Positions 23,799 through 32,863 of a DNA stretch of 35,437 bases are shown in pieces (positions within the stretch are counted from its first letter, which is position 1; each line of letters begins with the position of its first letter). The stretch comes from JAYZAP01 sp964645285 (GTDB lineage: Bacteria; Pseudomonadota; Alphaproteobacteria; JAAXGF01). The position numbers were made by a program, and so were the translations under genes. The notes below the pieces were generated by a model, which ran no database searches, had not been told where the DNA came from, and worked only from the letters and a program-made list of their open reading frames with translations. Location of the stretch: assembly GCA_964645285.1 (NCBI GenBank), contig CAZYDR010000033.1, positions 1-35,437 of the forward strand. The letters are read 5' to 3'.

Positions 23799-24500
23799 TT
23801 AAGGACGCTCCCAGACCCGCGGCGCGAAGCCGGCTTGGAACCAGGTAATCATGGTCACGATGTCATAGACCGGCACCCCGAGGTGCTGGCTGAGGGCCCT
23901 TGAATAGGGCGCCATGTTGGCGCATTCCAGCACGACCGCGCCCAGGTCCGGCGCCTTGGCCGCCAGGGCATCGCCAGCTTTGAGAATATCGGCTTCAGCC
24001 TTGGCCATATCGAGTTCCTCTAGGTCGGCGAGAATGATGCGGCTAAGCTCCTGGCCCTGTTCGGTGCCGACCACCGGGGTGTCGGGCGCCACATCGGCCG
24101 CCGCCAGATGTTGTGGGCTGAGATTGCCGGCATGGATGGAGATGATGCCAATGCGCTTGTTCCGGGGCAGGGACAATTGCACCAGGGCGGCCTGCTGCAG
24201 GCTCGAAGCCAGCACCGGAACCGGCAGCGCCTGGGTCAACTCGTCCTGAAACAGTGCGAGAAAGCCGCAGGTGGTAGTGATCGCCGTGGCGCCAGCCTCG
24301 ACCAGGGCGTGGCCGCCGGCGATGAACGGCTCAAGCAACAGATCGACCGGCGGGTTGGCGTTGACAACCCGATCGACCGTCGCTGCGTCGATAGTTTGAC
24401 GCAGTACCGGAAACGGCCAGGTTTCCGGATTGCCCACGTCGCCGGGAACCCGGGGAAACCGTGTCTTGAGCATGAGAATGCCGATGCTGGGTTGGGTCAC
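23799..24500 (-). CDS. Aspartate/glutamate racemase family protein
   Basis: 233 residues with the two-cysteine signature of cofactor-independent Asp/Glu racemases and relatives: Cys78 in ITTTCGFL and Cys193 in LECANMAPY. The N-terminal GILMLKTRFPR(V)PGD(V)GNP block is typical of a broad uncharacterised subgroup that also contains hydantoin-racemase-like and decarboxylase-like proteins. Two Cys argue for a racemase or isomerase rather than a one-Cys arylmalonate decarboxylase. Start ATG 24500. Given hyuABB and dgcNA in the same window, a role in D-amino-acid or hydantoin metabolism is an attractive inference, but they are not adjacent. Confidence 0.82.
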   Translation of the reverse strand: MTQPSIGILMLKTRFPRVPGDVGNPETWPFPVLRQTIDAATVDRVVNANPPVDLLLEPFIAGGHALVEAGATAITTTCGFLALFQDELTQALPVPVLASSLQQAALVQLSLPRNKRIGIISIHAGNLSPQHLAAADVAPDTPVVGTEQGQELSRIILADLEELDMAKAEADILKAGDALAAKAPDLGAVVLECANMAPYSRALSQHLGVPVYDIVTMITWFQAGFAPRVWERP

Positions 24501-24596
24501 GAGGTATCACTCCCTATGATGTCGACGTGATGCCACGGAAGGCGATTCATTCCACTTTAGCAAGCGGCGCGGCGGGGATCGAGGCAAGGAGGTGTG

Positions 24597-25262
24597 ATGT
24601 TGCGATTGTACGACTACTTGGACTCGGGCAACGGCTACAAAGTTCGTCTGCTGCTCCACTATCTCGATATTCCGTTCGAACTCATCGTATGCGACATCAT
24701 CAAGGGCGAGACCCGGTCGCCGGCGTTTCTTGAGAAGAACCCCAACGGCCGCATTCCTACCCTCGAACTGGAAGATGGTACCTACTTGGCCGAATCCGCC
24801 GCCATTCTGTACTACCTCGCCGATCGTACGGCCTGGCTGCCCGATAACCGCTTGGCCCGCGCTCAGGTACTACAATGGATGTTCTTCGAGCAGTATAGCC
24901 ACGAGCCCAACATCACCACCTCACGGTTTCTGCTTAAGCACACGGCGGCCGATGCGGCGCGGCAGGCGCAACTGGATGCCAAGCGACCCGCCGGCTTCGC
25001 CGCTCTCGATGTCATGGAAGGCCATCTGTTGGGCCGCGACTGGTTCGTCAGCGACAGCCCGATCATCGCCGACATCGCGCTTTACGCCTATACCCACGTA
25101 GCCCCTGAAGGTGGCTTCGACCTCGCCGGCTATCCGGCAATCGGCGCCTGGCTGGCGAGGGTCGCGGCCACCTCCGGTCACGTGTCCATTACACTGGGCT
25201 GGACACAGGGTTCACTGCTGGCGCTTTATGCTATGGTGCCGCCCCACGGCGGAGAGAGCTGA
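24597..25262 (+). CDS. Glutathione S-transferase family protein
   Basis: 221 residues. The N-terminal thioredoxin-like domain (1-80) shows LYDYLDSGNGYKVRLLL, NPNGRIPTLELEDG with the cis-Pro loop, and LAESAAILYYLA. The all-helical C-terminal domain contains DSPIIADIALYAYTHVA, the usual N-capping box. Family: cytosolic GST acting on unknown electrophiles. A strong AAGGAGG (24586-24592) is 4 nt before ATG 24597; a GTG at 24594 sits too close to it. The stop overlaps the purB start by one base (TGATG), an unusual coupling of a GST with purine synthesis. Confidence 0.9.
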   Translation: MLRLYDYLDSGNGYKVRLLLHYLDIPFELIVCDIIKGETRSPAFLEKNPNGRIPTLELEDGTYLAESAAILYYLADRTAWLPDNRLARAQVLQWMFFEQYSHEPNITTSRFLLKHTAADAARQAQLDAKRPAGFAALDVMEGHLLGRDWFVSDSPIIADIALYAYTHVAPEGGFDLAGYPAIGAWLARVAATSGHVSITLGWTQGSLLALYAMVPPHGGES

Positions 25263-26575
25263 TGATTCCACGTTATAGCCGGCCCGAGATGGTTGCCATC
25301 TGGGCGCCCGAGACCCGTTATCGCATCTGGTTCGAGATTGAAGCCCATGCCGCCGACGCCATGGCCACGTCGGGGGTCATCCCCGAGGCCGCCGCCAAGG
25401 CGATCTGGGAGCGCGGCGGACCGGCCATGGGTACGGTCGATATCGACCGCATCGATGAGATTGAGCGGGAAACCAAGCACGACGTCATTGCCTTCCTGAC
25501 TTGGGTCGCTGAACAGGTCGGCGACGAGGCGCGATATCTCCATCAGGGCATGACTTCGTCGGACGTGCTGGACACCTGTCTGGCGGTACAGATGAGCCGG
25601 GCCGCGGATATTCTGCTGGCCGATCTCGACGCCCTGCTGGCCGCCCTTGAGCGCCGCGCCTTCGAGCACAAGACAACGCTCTGCATTGGCCGCAGCCACG
25701 GTATCCACGCGGAACCGACCACCTTCGGTGTCAAGCTGGCCGGCCACTACGCGGCATTCAGCCGGTCCCGGGTTAGGCTCGCCGAGGCCCGTGCCGAGAT
25801 CGCCACCTGCGCCATTTCGGGTGCGGTCGGCACCTTCGCCAATATCGATCCTGCCGTCGAAGCCCATGTGGCGGCGATGTTGGGACTGATCGTGGAGCCG
25901 GTCTCGACCCAGGTCATACCCCGCGACCGCCATGCGGCGTTCTTCGCCACCCTTGGAGTCATCGCCGGTTCGGTCGAGAATCTGGCGACCGAAATCCGCC
26001 ATCTCCAGCGCAGCGAAGTCCGCGAGGCCGAGGAATATTTCTCGCCCGGGCAAAAGGGCTCCTCGGCCATGCCTCACAAGCGCAATCCGATCCTCACCGA
26101 AAATCTCACCGGGCTCGCCCGGATGGTGCGCTCGGCGGTGACGCCGGCGCTTGAGAACATTGCCCTGTGGCACGAACGCGACATTTCGCATTCCTCGGTC
26201 GAGCGTATGATCGGGCCCGATGCCACCATTACCCTCGACTTCGCCCTCGGGCGCCTGGCCGGGGTGATCGACAAGCTGGTGGTCCGCGGCGATATCATGG
26301 CGGCCAATGTGGATCGCCTTGGCGGCCTGATCTATTCACAGCGGGTATTGCTGGCACTGACCCAGGCCGGCCTATCGCGCGAGGCGGCCTACGCGGCGGT
26401 CCAGCGCAATGCCATGGCGGCGTGGGAGGAGGGCGGCAGTTTTCTCGACCGGCTAACCGCCGACGAAGAAGTCAGCGGCGCCATTGACGGCGCCGCCCTG
26501 GCTGCGTTTTTCGATCCGGCTCATCACCTGAAAAACGTCGATACGATTTTCCAGCGGGTGTTCGGGCGACACTAA
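25262..26575 (+). CDS. purB: Adenylosuccinate lyase
   Basis: 437 residues, the standard bacterial length. The fumarase/ASL superfamily signature GSSAMPHKRNP is at 266-276. The catalytic His/Ser regions TSSDVLDT (98-105) and GRSHGIHAEP (143-152) are intact. It catalyses cleavage of SAICAR to AICAR and of adenylosuccinate to AMP. The start ATG overlaps the GST stop by one base. It precedes, with two small genes between, the purC-S-Q-L operon. Just past its stop is a 12-bp palindrome (AAACCGCGGTTT, 26574-26585) shared with the end of the convergent ATPase zeta gene. Confidence 0.97.
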   Translation: MIPRYSRPEMVAIWAPETRYRIWFEIEAHAADAMATSGVIPEAAAKAIWERGGPAMGTVDIDRIDEIERETKHDVIAFLTWVAEQVGDEARYLHQGMTSSDVLDTCLAVQMSRAADILLADLDALLAALERRAFEHKTTLCIGRSHGIHAEPTTFGVKLAGHYAAFSRSRVRLAEARAEIATCAISGAVGTFANIDPAVEAHVAAMLGLIVEPVSTQVIPRDRHAAFFATLGVIAGSVENLATEIRHLQRSEVREAEEYFSPGQKGSSAMPHKRNPILTENLTGLARMVRSAVTPALENIALWHERDISHSSVERMIGPDATITLDFALGRLAGVIDKLVVRGDIMAANVDRLGGLIYSQRVLLALTQAGLSREAAYAAVQRNAMAAWEEGGSFLDRLTADEEVSGAIDGAALAAFFDPAHHLKNVDTIFQRVFGRH

Positions 26576-26587
26576 ACCGCGGTTTGC

Positions 26588-26908
26588 CTATTCGGCGCGG
26601 ACCTGGGCGCGGGCTTCTTCGAGAAGCCGGTCCATTTCCTTGCGAACGCGGTGATCGGAGACTTCGAGGCCCTTGGCGGCAAGGTCGGCTTCGACTTTCT
26701 CGCGCACGTCGTCATCGCCGGGCCGGTCGAAATCAGAGGCCACGACCGCCTTGGCATAGGCCTCGATGTCGTCGCCGCTCATGCCCATCTGTTCGGCGGC
26801 CCACAGGCCAAGCAACTTGTTGCGCCTAGCGTGGGCCTTGAATTCCAAATCCTGATCGTGTTTGTAGCGGTCTTCCGCTTCTTTTTTTCGTTTGTTGAAG
26901 CCCGACAT
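26588..26908 (-). CDS. F1-ATPase inhibitor zeta subunit (DUF1476)
   Basis: 106 residues, alpha-helical, highly charged. The N-terminus MSGFNKRKKEAEDRYKHD followed by EFKAHARRNKLLGLWAA is characteristic of DUF1476, the zeta subunit that inhibits ATP hydrolysis by F1-ATPase in Paracoccus and other Alphaproteobacteria. The N-terminal segment is the inhibitory region in the family. Convergent with purB, with 12 nt between stops, and divergent from the NRDE gene. Start ATG 26908. Useful as a lineage marker for Alphaproteobacteria. Confidence 0.92.
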   Translation of the reverse strand: MSGFNKRKKEAEDRYKHDQDLEFKAHARRNKLLGLWAAEQMGMSGDDIEAYAKAVVASDFDRPGDDDVREKVEADLAAKGLEVSDHRVRKEMDRLLEEARAQVRAE

Positions 26909-26983
26909 TCTGGTGGTCCTTGGGTTTGCAGCTGACTGATGTTCTTATAGCCTCGCCCGTCGAATATGGATACGGAAAGTTCC

Positions 26984-27736
26984 ATGTGTACGATCGTTCT
27001 TCTGCGCCGCCCCGGGCATGACTGGCCCCTGTTACTGGCTACCAACCGCGATGAGATGGCGGCGCGCCCGTGGCAGCCGCCCGGCCGCCATTGGCCGGAC
27101 CAGCCCGGCGCCATTGCCGGCCGTGACGACTCCGCCGCCGGCACCTGGCTCGCCATGAGCGACAGCGGCGTTGTCGCGGCGGTGTCGAATCGTCGTGGCT
27201 CCCTGGGGCCGGCGCCCGGTTTACGGAGCCGGGGGGAGCTTCCCCTGGCCGCCGTGGATCACCCCGACGCTCGGTCGGCAGCCGACGCCATGGCCGCCAT
27301 TGATGGTTCGCAGTATCGTCCATTCAATCTGGTCATTGTCGACCGCAATGAAGGGTTTTGGTTGTGCAATCGGGGCGACGGTGGGGCCGTAGCGCGGGTT
27401 CATCTGCCTATCGGTTTGTCGATACTTACCGCCGCCGAGGTCGATGATCCGACCAGTGCGCGAATTCGCTTCTACGCGCCGCGGTTTGACGACGCCCCAC
27501 CACCGGACCCGGGGACTGGCGACTGGGATAGCTGGAAAGCTTTGCTGGCCAGCCGCGAGGGCAGCGCCGCCGGCGATCCTCAAGCGGCCATGACGGTGGT
27601 CACCGATATGGGGTTCGCCACGGTTTCAAGCTCGCTGATTGCCCTGCCCGGCGACAAGGCGAAGGACGATCCGGTGTGGTTGTTTGCCCCCGGCCGACCC
27701 GACAAAGTGGGGTTTGACCCGGTTGCGCTGACATGA
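26984..27736 (+). CDS. NRDE/TANGO2 family protein
   Basis: 250 residues. The family start MCTIV(L) and the namesake motif NRDE (residues 21-24) are present. The Cys immediately after the initiator Met resembles an Ntn-hydrolase nucleophile. I chose ATG 26984 instead of the ATG at 26966 because family members begin with MC and GGAAAG lies 6 nt upstream. TANGO2 relatives are linked to haem/lipid handling in eukaryotes; the bacterial role is undefined. No signal peptide, so cytoplasmic. Confidence 0.85.
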   Translation: MCTIVLLRRPGHDWPLLLATNRDEMAARPWQPPGRHWPDQPGAIAGRDDSAAGTWLAMSDSGVVAAVSNRRGSLGPAPGLRSRGELPLAAVDHPDARSAADAMAAIDGSQYRPFNLVIVDRNEGFWLCNRGDGGAVARVHLPIGLSILTAAEVDDPTSARIRFYAPRFDDAPPPDPGTGDWDSWKALLASREGSAAGDPQAAMTVVTDMGFATVSSSLIALPGDKAKDDPVWLFAPGRPDKVGFDPVALT

Positions 27737-27740
27737 GCCC

Positions 27741-27759
27741 GCGATTGCCATGAAATCGC
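27741..27759 (+). terminator. Weak hairpin after the NRDE gene
   Basis: GCGATT (27741-27746) and AATCGC (27754-27759) can pair around a 7-nt loop, just past the NRDE stop. No strong T run follows. The following leader up to 27877 contains further small stem-loops (CTACC/GGTAG near 27800 and CGCC/GGCG near 27824) ahead of purC, of unknown role. Confidence 0.3.
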
Positions 27760-27877
27760 CCATTTCCCTTGTACAATTGTCCCCAACACACATATGAACT
27801 ACCTTCGGTAGCTACGTTGGTGGCGCCTTTGGGCGTTAAGCGTAGATGCCGACCTCTTATATTCAGAAAGACCGACT

Positions 27878-28642
27878 ATGGCTCGCCGCAAGAAAGTTTA
27901 TGAAGGCAAGGCAAAGGTGATGTTCGAGGGCCCCGAGCCTGGCACCCTGGTCCAGTACTTCAAGGACGAAGCCAGCGCCTACAACAACACCAAACACGGT
28001 GTTATTACCGGCAAGGGTGTGCTCAACAACCGCATCTCCGAGCATATTATGACGCGGCTCAACGAGGTCGGCGTGCCGACGCACTTCATGCGCCGCCTCA
28101 ATATGCGTGAGCAGCTGGTGAAGAAGGTCGAGATCATTCCTCTGGAAGTGGTGGTTCGAAATGTGGCGGCGGGCTCCCTGTCGACGCGTCTCGGTATCGC
28201 CGAGGGCACGCCGCTGCCGCGCTCCATCGTCGAATATCGTTTCAAGTCCGAGGACGGCAGCGATCCCATCGTTTCGGAGGAGCACATCACCGCGTTCGGC
28301 TGGGCCAACCCCTCGGACCTGGACGACATGATGTCCCTGTCGCTCAGGGTCAATGACTTCCTCAATGGCCTGTTCTTCGGCATCGGCATCCGCCTGGTAG
28401 ATTTCCGCCTCGAATTCGGTCGCCTGTATCTCGAAGAGGAAATACTGATTATCATCGCCGACGAAATCAGCCCGGATAATTGCCGCCTGTGGGATGCCGT
28501 CACCGGCGAGAAGATGGACAAGGATCGCTTCCGCCGCGACCTGGGCAATGTGGAGGAGGGCTATCAGGAAGTTGCCCGCCGCCTTGGCATCCTGCCCGAA
28601 AGCGGTCCCCGCGACCTCAAAGGCCCCAAGGTGATGCAATGA
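27878..28642 (+). CDS. purC: Phosphoribosylaminoimidazole-succinocarboxamide synthase
   Basis: 254 residues. SAICAR synthetase features: the N-terminal KVYEGKAK nucleotide loop, YFKDEASAYN, PLEVVVRNVAAGS (about 88-100), RLVDFRLEFG and ADEISPDNCRLWD. It condenses CAIR with aspartate in de novo purine synthesis. The start ATG 27878 has only a weak AGAAAG ribosome binding site, and a 141-nt leader separates it from the NRDE gene. It overlaps purS by 4 nt (ATGA), so purC-S-Q-L are translated as a unit. Confidence 0.97.
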   Translation: MARRKKVYEGKAKVMFEGPEPGTLVQYFKDEASAYNNTKHGVITGKGVLNNRISEHIMTRLNEVGVPTHFMRRLNMREQLVKKVEIIPLEVVVRNVAAGSLSTRLGIAEGTPLPRSIVEYRFKSEDGSDPIVSEEHITAFGWANPSDLDDMMSLSLRVNDFLNGLFFGIGIRLVDFRLEFGRLYLEEEILIIIADEISPDNCRLWDAVTGEKMDKDRFRRDLGNVEEGYQEVARRLGILPESGPRDLKGPKVMQ

Positions 28643-28881
28643 AGGCGATGGTCCACGTTACCCTAAAGAATGGCGTCCTCGACCCCCAGGGCAAGGCCGT
28701 CGCTCAGGCCCTTGATCGGCTTGGGTTTGCCGGTGTCGATGAGGTGCGTCAGGGCAAGTTCATCGAAATCGACCTGGCCGAGACCGATCGCGACAAGGCA
28801 CGACAGACGGTCGAGGCCATGTGCGAGAACCTGCTGGCCAACACGGTGGTCGAAAACTACGCCATTGAACTCTCGGATTAG
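28639..28881 (+). CDS. purS: Phosphoribosylformylglycinamidine synthase subunit PurS
   Basis: 80 residues, the normal PurS size. The sequence starts MKAMVHVTLKNGVLDPQGKA and ends in a conserved ANTVVENYAIEL, the ferredoxin-like fold that bridges PurL and PurQ. It opens at ATG 28639 overlapping the purC stop by 4 nt; the longer frame opening at 28480 is an artefact inside purC. It is required in the three-subunit FGAM synthase to channel ammonia from PurQ to PurL. Confidence 0.96.
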   Translation: MKAMVHVTLKNGVLDPQGKAVAQALDRLGFAGVDEVRQGKFIEIDLAETDRDKARQTVEAMCENLLANTVVENYAIELSD

Positions 28882-28973
28882 AGCCATTCTCGCCCCGAAG
28901 CTTGAAATGTCGCGCCCGTCGACATAGGATCGGCGCGCCCAGAGTCGCCCTGTTTTTGGAGTCTCTCTCCAGC

Positions 28974-29657
28974 GTGAAATCCGCCGTTGTCGTCTTTCCC
29001 GGTTCGAACTGTGATCGTGACATCCAAGTGGCGTTGCGCGCCGCCACTGGTCGTGAACCGGCCATGGTTTGGCATGACGACAGCGAACTGCCCGATACTG
29101 ATCTTATCGCCCTTCCCGGTGGCTTCTCCTATGGCGATTACCTGCGCTCGGGCGCTATCGCCGCTCATTCGAAGATCATGCAGGATATCGTAAAACGTGC
29201 CCGTGCCGGCACGCCGGTTCTGGCGATCTGCAACGGCTTTCAGGTCGCTGTCGAGGCCGGACTGCTGCCGGGTGCGCTGCTGCCCAACGCGGGTTTGAAT
29301 TTCGTTTGCCGCGATGTTCATCTTCGGACCGAGCAAGCTGGCGGCCTGTTCGCCAGCCATTATCAGAAGGACCAGGTGGTGCGTTTCGCGGTGGCTCATC
29401 ATGACGGTAACTACTACATCGACGACGATGGACTTGCCGCCCTTGAGGACAACGATCAGGTGGCCTTCCGCTATTGCACGGCGGGCGGCGAAGCCGGCGA
29501 TAATCCCAACGGCTCGCGCGACGACATCGCCGGCATCTACAGCGAATCGAAGACCGTGCTGGGCCTGATGCCTCATCCCGAACGTATGGCCGACCCGAGG
29601 CTGGGCGGTGACGATGGCAAGGCGATGTTTGAATCCCTGGTCGAGGCGCTCGGATGA
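28974..29657 (+). CDS. purQ: Phosphoribosylformylglycinamidine synthase subunit PurQ (glutaminase)
   Basis: 227 residues, class I glutamine amidotransferase. The N-terminus SAVVVFPGSNCDRD is typical, the nucleophile is Cys86 in LAICNGFQ, and the His201/Glu203 dyad is in MPHPER. The start is GTG 28974, because the frame opening at 28902 adds an atypical Arg-rich leader; GGAG lies 12 nt upstream. PurQ releases ammonia from glutamine for PurL. A 92-nt gap separates it from purS, and its stop overlaps purL by 4 nt. Confidence 0.95.
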   Translation: MKSAVVVFPGSNCDRDIQVALRAATGREPAMVWHDDSELPDTDLIALPGGFSYGDYLRSGAIAAHSKIMQDIVKRARAGTPVLAICNGFQVAVEAGLLPGALLPNAGLNFVCRDVHLRTEQAGGLFASHYQKDQVVRFAVAHHDGNYYIDDDGLAALEDNDQVAFRYCTAGGEAGDNPNGSRDDIAGIYSESKTVLGLMPHPERMADPRLGGDDGKAMFESLVEALG

Positions 29658-31849
29658 CCGATCAGGGTCAACGCCCCAACGACCTCATGGGTCTGACCGA
29701 CGACGAATACGATCTCGCCGTGGAAATCATGGGCCGCACGCCCAACCACACGGAGCTCGGAATTTTCTCGGTCATGTGGAGCGAGCACTGCTCCTACAAA
29801 TCCTCGAAGAAGTGGCTCAAGAAGCTGCCCACTGAGGCGCCCTGGGTGGTCTGCGGCCCGGGCGAGAATGCCGGCATCATCGATATCGGTGAGGGCAAGG
29901 TGGCGGTCTTCAAGATGGAGAGCCACAACCATCCGTCATTCATCGAGCCCTACCAGGGGGCGGCGACCGGGGTCGGCGGTATCTTGCGCGATGTTTTCAC
30001 CATGGGCGCTCGGCCGGTGGCCAACCTCAACGCGCTTCGCTTCGGCCATCCCGACCACGCCAAGACCCGGCATCTGGTGGCCGGAGTGGTGGCCGGTGTC
30101 GGTGGTTACGGCAACTGTATCGGTGTGCCGACCGTGGGCGGCGAATGTACCTTCCACTCATCCTACAACGGCAACAACCTGGTCAACGCCATGACCGTGG
30201 GGGTGGCCAACGCCGACGGTATCTTCTATTCCGCCGCCGCCGGCCTCGGCAACGCCGTGGTCTATGCCGGCTCGAAGACCGGGCGCGACGGCATCCATGG
30301 CGCCACCATGGCCTCGGCCGAGTTCGACGACGACTCCGACGCCAAGCGCCCGACGGTCCAGGTCGGCGATCCGTTTACGGAAAAACTGCTGCTCGAAGCC
30401 TGCCTCGAACTCATGGCTACCGACGCCATCGTCGCCATCCAGGATATGGGCGCCGCCGGGCTGACCTGTTCGTCGGTGGAAATGGTCGACAAGGGCGGGC
30501 TTGGCATCGAACTCGACCTTGATGCCGTGCCGCGCCGGGAGACCGGCATGAGCCCCTACGAGGTCATGCTGTCGGAAAGCCAGGAGCGCATGCTGATGGT
30601 CATCCATAAGGGCCGAGATGATGTCGCGCGCCGGATCTTCGAGAAGTGGGACATCGATTTCGCCATCGTCGGTAAGCTGACCGATACTGGACGCATGGTG
30701 CTGGTCGCCGACGGCGAGGTGGTCTCTGATATTCCGGTGACACCTCTGGTCGACGCCTCGCCTGAATACGACCGGCCGTGGGCGCCGAGCCCGACGCCGG
30801 AACCGCTTGACGGCGATGGCCTTGTGCCGCCCGACGGTGTTGGCGCCAGCCTGCTAACCTTGCTCGCCAGTCCCGATCTTTGCGGCAAGGCCTGGGTGTG
30901 GGAACAGTACGACCACATGGTCATGGCCGATACGGTGCAGCGGCCGGGCGGCGATGCGGCGGTGGTACGCCTGCACGGCAGTAATCGTGGCCTCGCCATC
31001 ACCACCGACTGCACGCCGCGCTACTGCGCCGCCGACCCTCATGCGGGGGGCGCCCAGGCGGTGGCGGAGACCTTCCGCAATCTCACCGCAGCCGGAGCGA
31101 AGCCGCTGGCGGTCACCGATTGCCTCAATTTCGGCAGCCCGGAGAACAGCCATGTCATGGGCCAGTTCGTCGGCTGCACCCAGGGCATCGGCGAGGCCTG
31201 TATCGCCCTCGACATGCCGGTGGTTTCGGGCAATGTGTCGTTCTACAACGAGACCAACGGCAGCGCCGTGCAGCCGACGCCGGCGATCGGCGCGGTCGGA
31301 TTGATCGACAATCTCGACCGCACGGCGACCCCGGCCTTGTCCACCGCTGGCGACCGGTTGATCGTCATTGGCGACACGGCGGGCCATCTCGGCGCGTCGC
31401 TCTATGTCCGCGAAATTCACGGTACCGAAGCCGGGGCGCCGCCGCCCATGAATCTGGCTGCCGAGCGCCGCAACGGCGATCTTGTGCGTGACCTCATCAC
31501 CACAGGCGACGTGACTATCTGTCACGATATTTCCGATGGTGGCCTGCTGGTGGCGGTGGCGGAGATGGCGTTGACCGGCGACCTCGGCGCGACCCTCGAC
31601 GCCCCACCCACAGGCGCGGTTGCTCATGGCTGGTTATTCGGCGAGGATCAGGCGCGTTATGTGATTGCCGTTGATGAGGCTGGGGCCGAGGCCGTTTTGA
31701 CCAAGGCTCAAGCCGCTGGCGTGCTGGCACAAATTGTTGGCGTGGTTGGCGGCGCCGCGTTGACAGTCTTTGGCGAGAACCCTATATCCCTTGCGGCGCT
31801 GCGCGCGGCACATGAGAATTGGCTGCCCGATTATATGGCGGCAGAGTAG
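29654..31849 (+). CDS. purL: Phosphoribosylformylglycinamidine synthase subunit PurL
   Basis: 731 residues, the small (non-fused) PurL type that works with PurS and PurQ. The N-terminal MWSEHCSYKS (41-50) contains the catalytic His45. FKMESHNHPS and the Gly-rich TGVGGILRD nucleotide site follow, and the second half repeats the AIR-synthetase-like fold with SGNVSFYNET. It converts FGAR to FGAM using ATP. It is the last purine gene here; bolA begins 53 nt after its stop. Confidence 0.97.
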   Translation: MTDQGQRPNDLMGLTDDEYDLAVEIMGRTPNHTELGIFSVMWSEHCSYKSSKKWLKKLPTEAPWVVCGPGENAGIIDIGEGKVAVFKMESHNHPSFIEPYQGAATGVGGILRDVFTMGARPVANLNALRFGHPDHAKTRHLVAGVVAGVGGYGNCIGVPTVGGECTFHSSYNGNNLVNAMTVGVANADGIFYSAAAGLGNAVVYAGSKTGRDGIHGATMASAEFDDDSDAKRPTVQVGDPFTEKLLLEACLELMATDAIVAIQDMGAAGLTCSSVEMVDKGGLGIELDLDAVPRRETGMSPYEVMLSESQERMLMVIHKGRDDVARRIFEKWDIDFAIVGKLTDTGRMVLVADGEVVSDIPVTPLVDASPEYDRPWAPSPTPEPLDGDGLVPPDGVGASLLTLLASPDLCGKAWVWEQYDHMVMADTVQRPGGDAAVVRLHGSNRGLAITTDCTPRYCAADPHAGGAQAVAETFRNLTAAGAKPLAVTDCLNFGSPENSHVMGQFVGCTQGIGEACIALDMPVVSGNVSFYNETNGSAVQPTPAIGAVGLIDNLDRTATPALSTAGDRLIVIGDTAGHLGASLYVREIHGTEAGAPPPMNLAAERRNGDLVRDLITTGDVTICHDISDGGLLVAVAEMALTGDLGATLDAPPTGAVAHGWLFGEDQARYVIAVDEAGAEAVLTKAQAAGVLAQIVGVVGGAALTVFGENPISLAALRAAHENWLPDYMAAE

Positions 31850-31902
31850 ACTTCGGGCCTGAGTGGGCCATTTGTCATAGGATTGAGACGAGGGCTGGCA
31901 CG

Positions 31903-32142
31903 ATGGCGATGGATGCAGTGGAAATCGAACGTATGATTCAGGAAGCGCTTCCCGACGCGCGGATCACCATCGAGGATTTGCGCGGGGATGGCGACCACTA
32001 CGCTGCCCACGTGGTTTCCGCCGCTTTCAAGGACAAGAGCCGCGTCCAGCAACACCAGATAATTTACCGGGCGCTCCGTGGCAAGATGGGCGATGATCTG
32101 CATGCTCTGGCGCTGCAGACCTCGGTACCCAGTGACGCTTAA
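31903..32142 (+). CDS. BolA/IbaG family protein
   Basis: 79 residues. The BolA fold is indicated by IERMIQEALPDARITIEDLRGDGDHYAAHVVS-type sequence and the HQIIYRALRGKMGDDLHALALQT end, with the conserved His used for shared cluster binding with a monothiol glutaredoxin. ATG 31903 has AGGG 8 nt upstream; ATG 31909 is an alternative. It is followed 29 nt later by grxD, the classical partner, so the pair probably handles [2Fe-2S] trafficking or iron sensing. IbaG-like rather than E. coli BolA-like by length. Confidence 0.92.
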   Translation: MAMDAVEIERMIQEALPDARITIEDLRGDGDHYAAHVVSAAFKDKSRVQQHQIIYRALRGKMGDDLHALALQTSVPSDA

Positions 32143-32171
32143 TCCAATTCCCAAAGAAAGGGACCAATACC

Positions 32172-32510
32172 ATGTCGGCTGAAAACCCCGTTATCGAACG
32201 TATCAACCAGGATTTATCCGACAGCGATGTGGTCCTTTATATGAAGGGCTCACCGGTCTTCCCCCAGTGCGGCTTCTCCGCCACCGTGGTGCAGATCCTC
32301 ACGGTCCTCGAGGTCAAGTTCAAGGGCATCGACGTGCTCACCGATCCGTCGCTCCGTGACGGCATCAAGCAGTACAGCGAATGGCCGACTATTCCCCAGC
32401 TCTACGTCAAGGGCGAGTTCGTGGGTGGCTGCGACATCATCCGTGAAATGTATGAGATCGGCGAGCTTGCCGAGTTGATGCGCAACAAGGGCATCGAACT
32501 GGTCGCCTGA
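32172..32510 (+). CDS. grxD: Monothiol glutaredoxin (Grx4 type)
   Basis: 112 residues, with the CGFS active site (Cys33, in PQCGFSA), Lys25 and WPTIPQLYVKGEFVGGCDI for glutathione binding. Family role: carries a glutathione-coordinated [2Fe-2S] cluster, alone or with BolA. Start ATG 32172 follows AAAGAAAGGGA. Downstream of bolA and 2 nt upstream of a DOPA-dioxygenase-family gene, so these three probably share a transcript. Confidence 0.96.
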   Translation: MSAENPVIERINQDLSDSDVVLYMKGSPVFPQCGFSATVVQILTVLEVKFKGIDVLTDPSLRDGIKQYSEWPTIPQLYVKGEFVGGCDIIREMYEIGELAELMRNKGIELVA

Positions 32511-32512
32511 TA

Positions 32513-32857
32513 ATGGCGTTTGCCGAGCCGGCCGCCATTGCCGGCTACCACGCCCATTTCTATTACGACGATGCCTCGCGGGCGGTCGCCTCGACCCTGC
32601 GCGACGCTATCGAACAGCGCTTTGACGTAGTCATGGGGCGCTGGCGGGACGAACCGGTGGGCCCCCACCCCCAGGCCATGTATCAGGTGTCCTTCGCGTC
32701 GGATTTGTTCGACCGGTTCGTCCCCTGGCTGATGCTCAACCGCTCAGGTCTCGTGGTACTTGTGCATCCGAACACCACCGGCGATGACGTATTCGATCAC
32801 TCGGAGGCGGCCATGTGGTTCGGCGAGAAACTCGAACTCGATCTGAGCGGCCTCTAG
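32513..32857 (+). CDS. DOPA 4,5-dioxygenase family protein
   Basis: 114 residues. The family's metal-binding HxH motif is GYHAHFYYD (His13, His15), with further conserved His at GPHPQ (52) and VLVHPNT (85). The EPVGPHPQAMYQVSF stretch is typical. Members are small cytoplasmic extradiol-type dioxygenases; the bacterial substrate is usually unknown. It starts 2 nt after the grxD stop and ends 6 nt before the convergent DUF924 stop. Confidence 0.88.
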   Translation: MAFAEPAAIAGYHAHFYYDDASRAVASTLRDAIEQRFDVVMGRWRDEPVGPHPQAMYQVSFASDLFDRFVPWLMLNRSGLVVLVHPNTTGDDVFDHSEAAMWFGEKLELDLSGL

Positions 32858-32863
32858 CCTTCT

